Shown here: piece after piece, positions 62,532 to 64,000 of the stretch
Layout of the letters: the number at the start of each line of letters is the position of its first letter
How positions within the stretch are numbered: position 1 is the first letter of the stretch
Assembly: GCA_014360015.1 (NCBI GenBank)
Contig: JACIYJ010000005.1
Location: forward strand, 140,122 to 204,121
Source of the DNA: Candidatus Aminicenantota bacterium
GTDB taxonomy: Bacteria > Acidobacteriota > Aminicenantia > Aminicenantales > Saccharicenantaceae
Length of the DNA: 64,000 nt
Direction: 5' to 3'
Program-made: the position numbers and the translations under genes
Notes under the pieces: generated by a model
The model's input: the letters and a program-made list of their open reading frames with translations, nothing else
Databases searched by the model: none
What the model was told of the DNA's origin: nothing

Positions 62532-63665
62532 TCAATTTTGGCCGGAGTTCTTATTCCTGATAAGCTTTTGGTATTCATCGAAAGATGACAGCAGCTTGGT
62601 AGTTTCATAGCGAATTCTTTCCCACTGCTCGATTTCTACAGCACAGAAGGCTTCAACCACCATTGGATCAAACTGTGAGCCGGCGTGTCGGACGATTTCT
62701 TCCCGGGCGGCAATAAAATCTTTCTCCGGACGATAGGGCCGATGAGAGGTGATGGCATCAAGGGCATCGGCCAGAGCAAAAATTCTGGCTTCTAAGGGAA
62801 TTTCATCCTTTTTTAACCCTCTCGGATATCCGGAGCCATCGTATTTTTCATGGTGATAGAGAATGATGTTGCCGACTTCTTTGAGCAGCTTCATTTCTTT
62901 AATCAGTCCAAACCCTAAGGTTGGATGGAGCCTGATTTTCTCCCATTCCTCGGCCGTCAGTTGACCAGGCTTTTTCAGAATGGAATCAGGGATGGCAATC
63001 TTGCCAATATCGTGAAGCAAAGCACCTTTTCTGATGTTGTCGAGGATGTTCTGGCTTTTTATTCCTAAGATTTCAGCTAGAACCTGACTGTATTTGGAAA
63101 CCGTCCTGGAATGACCAAAGGTCTCAACGTCCCGGAGGTCGAGGGCGGTCATCAGGTTTTCGACCGTGGTATCGTAGATTTCTTCGAGTTTCAGCATCTT
63201 TCGGATGTCTCTGGAATGTTCGAGTTTTATTTTGGTCAGATTCTTGAGATAGTAATCGTTCTCCTGCTTGAGATGACGGCGGGAGCTCTCGACTCTAACG
63301 GCCGAGAGAATCGAAACCAGATTGCTTCTGGAACAGACAAAATCAACCACGCCTTCTTCCAGGGATTTCAGGTACTGACTGGCTGCGGCCGATGGCGCCA
63401 GAATGATTATTGACATTCTGGGAAATAACCTTTTCAGCTGTCTGAGGTACTGGATCTTTTTTTCTTCGGGATTGACTACTGAAAGAAGCAGGATACTGTT
63501 TTTCAACTGGTTCTGTCTGATGAGTTCAGAAATTTTTCCGGCTTCTAAAATTTCTATATTGAGGCGGCTGAGGAAATCGGCTAAGCGGCGGCGGAATTTT
63601 TCATCCGGGTCAACGATTAAGACCTTGAGATGGTTATGGTGGTTATGATTCAATAAGCTGCTCAT
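62532..63665 (-). CDS. HD-GYP phosphodiesterase with degenerate receiver domain
   Basis: A 377-residue signalling protein. The N-terminal receiver-like domain (about 10-125) begins LKVLIVDPDEKFRRRL, but the phospho-acceptor position in ILLLSVVNPEEKK lacks an Asp, so it is a pseudo-receiver. A helical linker follows, then the HD-GYP domain with GALLHDIGKIAIPDSIL near 212, LHPTLGFGLI, YHHEKYDGSGYPRGL and FALADALDAITSHRPYRPE, which has all metal ligands. It should cleave cyclic di-GMP. Control must come through something other than phosphorylation of that site. Confidence 0.93.
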   Translation of the reverse strand: MSSLLNHNHHNHLKVLIVDPDEKFRRRLADFLSRLNIEILEAGKISELIRQNQLKNSILLLSVVNPEEKKIQYLRQLKRLFPRMSIIILAPSAAASQYLKSLEEGVVDFVCSRSNLVSILSAVRVESSRRHLKQENDYYLKNLTKIKLEHSRDIRKMLKLEEIYDTTVENLMTALDLRDVETFGHSRTVSKYSQVLAEILGIKSQNILDNIRKGALLHDIGKIAIPDSILKKPGQLTAEEWEKIRLHPTLGFGLIKEMKLLKEVGNIILYHHEKYDGSGYPRGLKKDEIPLEARIFALADALDAITSHRPYRPEKDFIAAREEIVRHAGSQFDPMVVEAFCAVEIEQWERIRYETTKLLSSFDEYQKLIRNKNSGQN

Positions 63666-64000
63666 TTATTTCTAAAAGTTTGTATACAACATTTCATAAG
63701 TTATGGCAAGGAAAATCTATGTTGGAGTCATCTTTGACCAGGGAAAAAATATTTTAAGCTGGACGGAAATTATTTCAGGTCTTGAAGCGAGTTTATTTTT
63801 ATGAATTAACCTTAGACAATTAGCCTATTTCCCCGCCAGAGATGCCCCAAAATATTTGAAATTTTCACCGAACTTTGGTCCTTGGCTGATACATGGTATC
63901 CAGGTTGGGGGAAGAGCTTTGGATAAAGATCGACAAGCTTATCCAGCTGGACTACAGGAAACAGCGCTATTAGCTTCGGAAGCTTTGTTTCCATCCTGAG
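63666..64000. other. Right edge with no supported gene
   Basis: About 335 nt with no clear coding signal. Short open frames occur on both strands: a minus-strand frame of about 62 codons open to the window end and a plus-strand frame interrupted by TGA. None has a convincing ribosome site or recognised motif. It may be a decayed gene or intergenic sequence; the flanking sequence beyond 64000 is needed. Confidence 0.5.

Overview
The window looks like chromosome from an anaerobic, peptide- and sugar-degrading Gram-negative bacterium, most likely of the Candidatus Aminicenantes / Acidobacteriota type. This placement is inferred from gene content only. The evidence is a ferredoxin-dependent 2-oxoacid oxidoreductase (porGDAB), a desulfoferrodoxin/peroxiredoxin oxygen-defence cluster, several outer-membrane beta-barrel proteins, many exported metallopeptidases (M6, M64, M14), an exported alpha-L-rhamnosidase, a sortilin/VPS10-type beta-propeller protein, and the order ftsH-folP-cdaA. 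Most genes lie on the minus strand. I saw no phage, plasmid, IS or CRISPR.

Layout: 0-3.3 kb ftsH-folP-cdaA (minus; cdaA runs off the left edge). 3.5-12 kb a DUF3943 barrel protein, a carboxymuconolactone-decarboxylase-like protein, a Tat-exported class V aminotransferase, an NCS1-type permease followed by an unlisted 59-residue membrane protein, and a GH78 rhamnosidase. 12.1-12.5 kb a small ORF and tRNA-Ala(GGC). 12.7-16.7 kb an M6-like peptidase, then a Fur/PerR-desulfoferrodoxin-peroxiredoxin module with an operator-like palindrome inside its promoter. 17-26.8 kb a B12-radical SAM enzyme, an M64 peptidase, a DUF6067-type glycoside hydrolase and a VPS10-type gene split by one amber codon. 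27-33.6 kb a small barrel protein, a TM2 protein, then glutamate dehydrogenase with an 81-residue leader gene, a sigma-54 promoter, a 40-bp palindromic array and an NtrC-type two-component pair.

33.7-39 kb gatB-ftsE-ftsX-rodZ-recO and small membrane proteins. 39-44.6 kb mutM, tRNA-Arg(CCT), an unrecognised coiled-coil protein with a possibly degenerate nuclease-like C-terminus, a TPR protein, a ferredoxin, a site-2 protease and a zinc-ribbon membrane protein. 44.6-50.8 kb hypF, queH, a coiled-coil protein, an M14 carboxypeptidase and a PorV-like barrel. 51-55.5 kb fabH, a TlpA-like lipoprotein and porGDAB. 55.8-58 kb an endonuclease IV-like TIM barrel and thiC. 58-62.5 kb rsmD, rpmE, prfA and prmC with two hypotheticals. 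62.5-63.7 kb an HD-GYP protein with a degenerate receiver domain.

The most interesting signals are regulatory. An exact-spacing sigma-54 promoter plus palindromic array sits between an NtrC-like regulator gene and gdhA. A perfect inverted repeat lies inside the perR-like promoter. Mutually exclusive hairpins follow the peroxiredoxin gene, and a 9-bp hairpin abuts the ribosome site of a TTG-started gene. Several start codons were moved on the basis of Shine-Dalgarno sites. No complete new multi-gene system is evident; the best uncharacterised candidate is the 435-residue protein beside tRNA-Arg.
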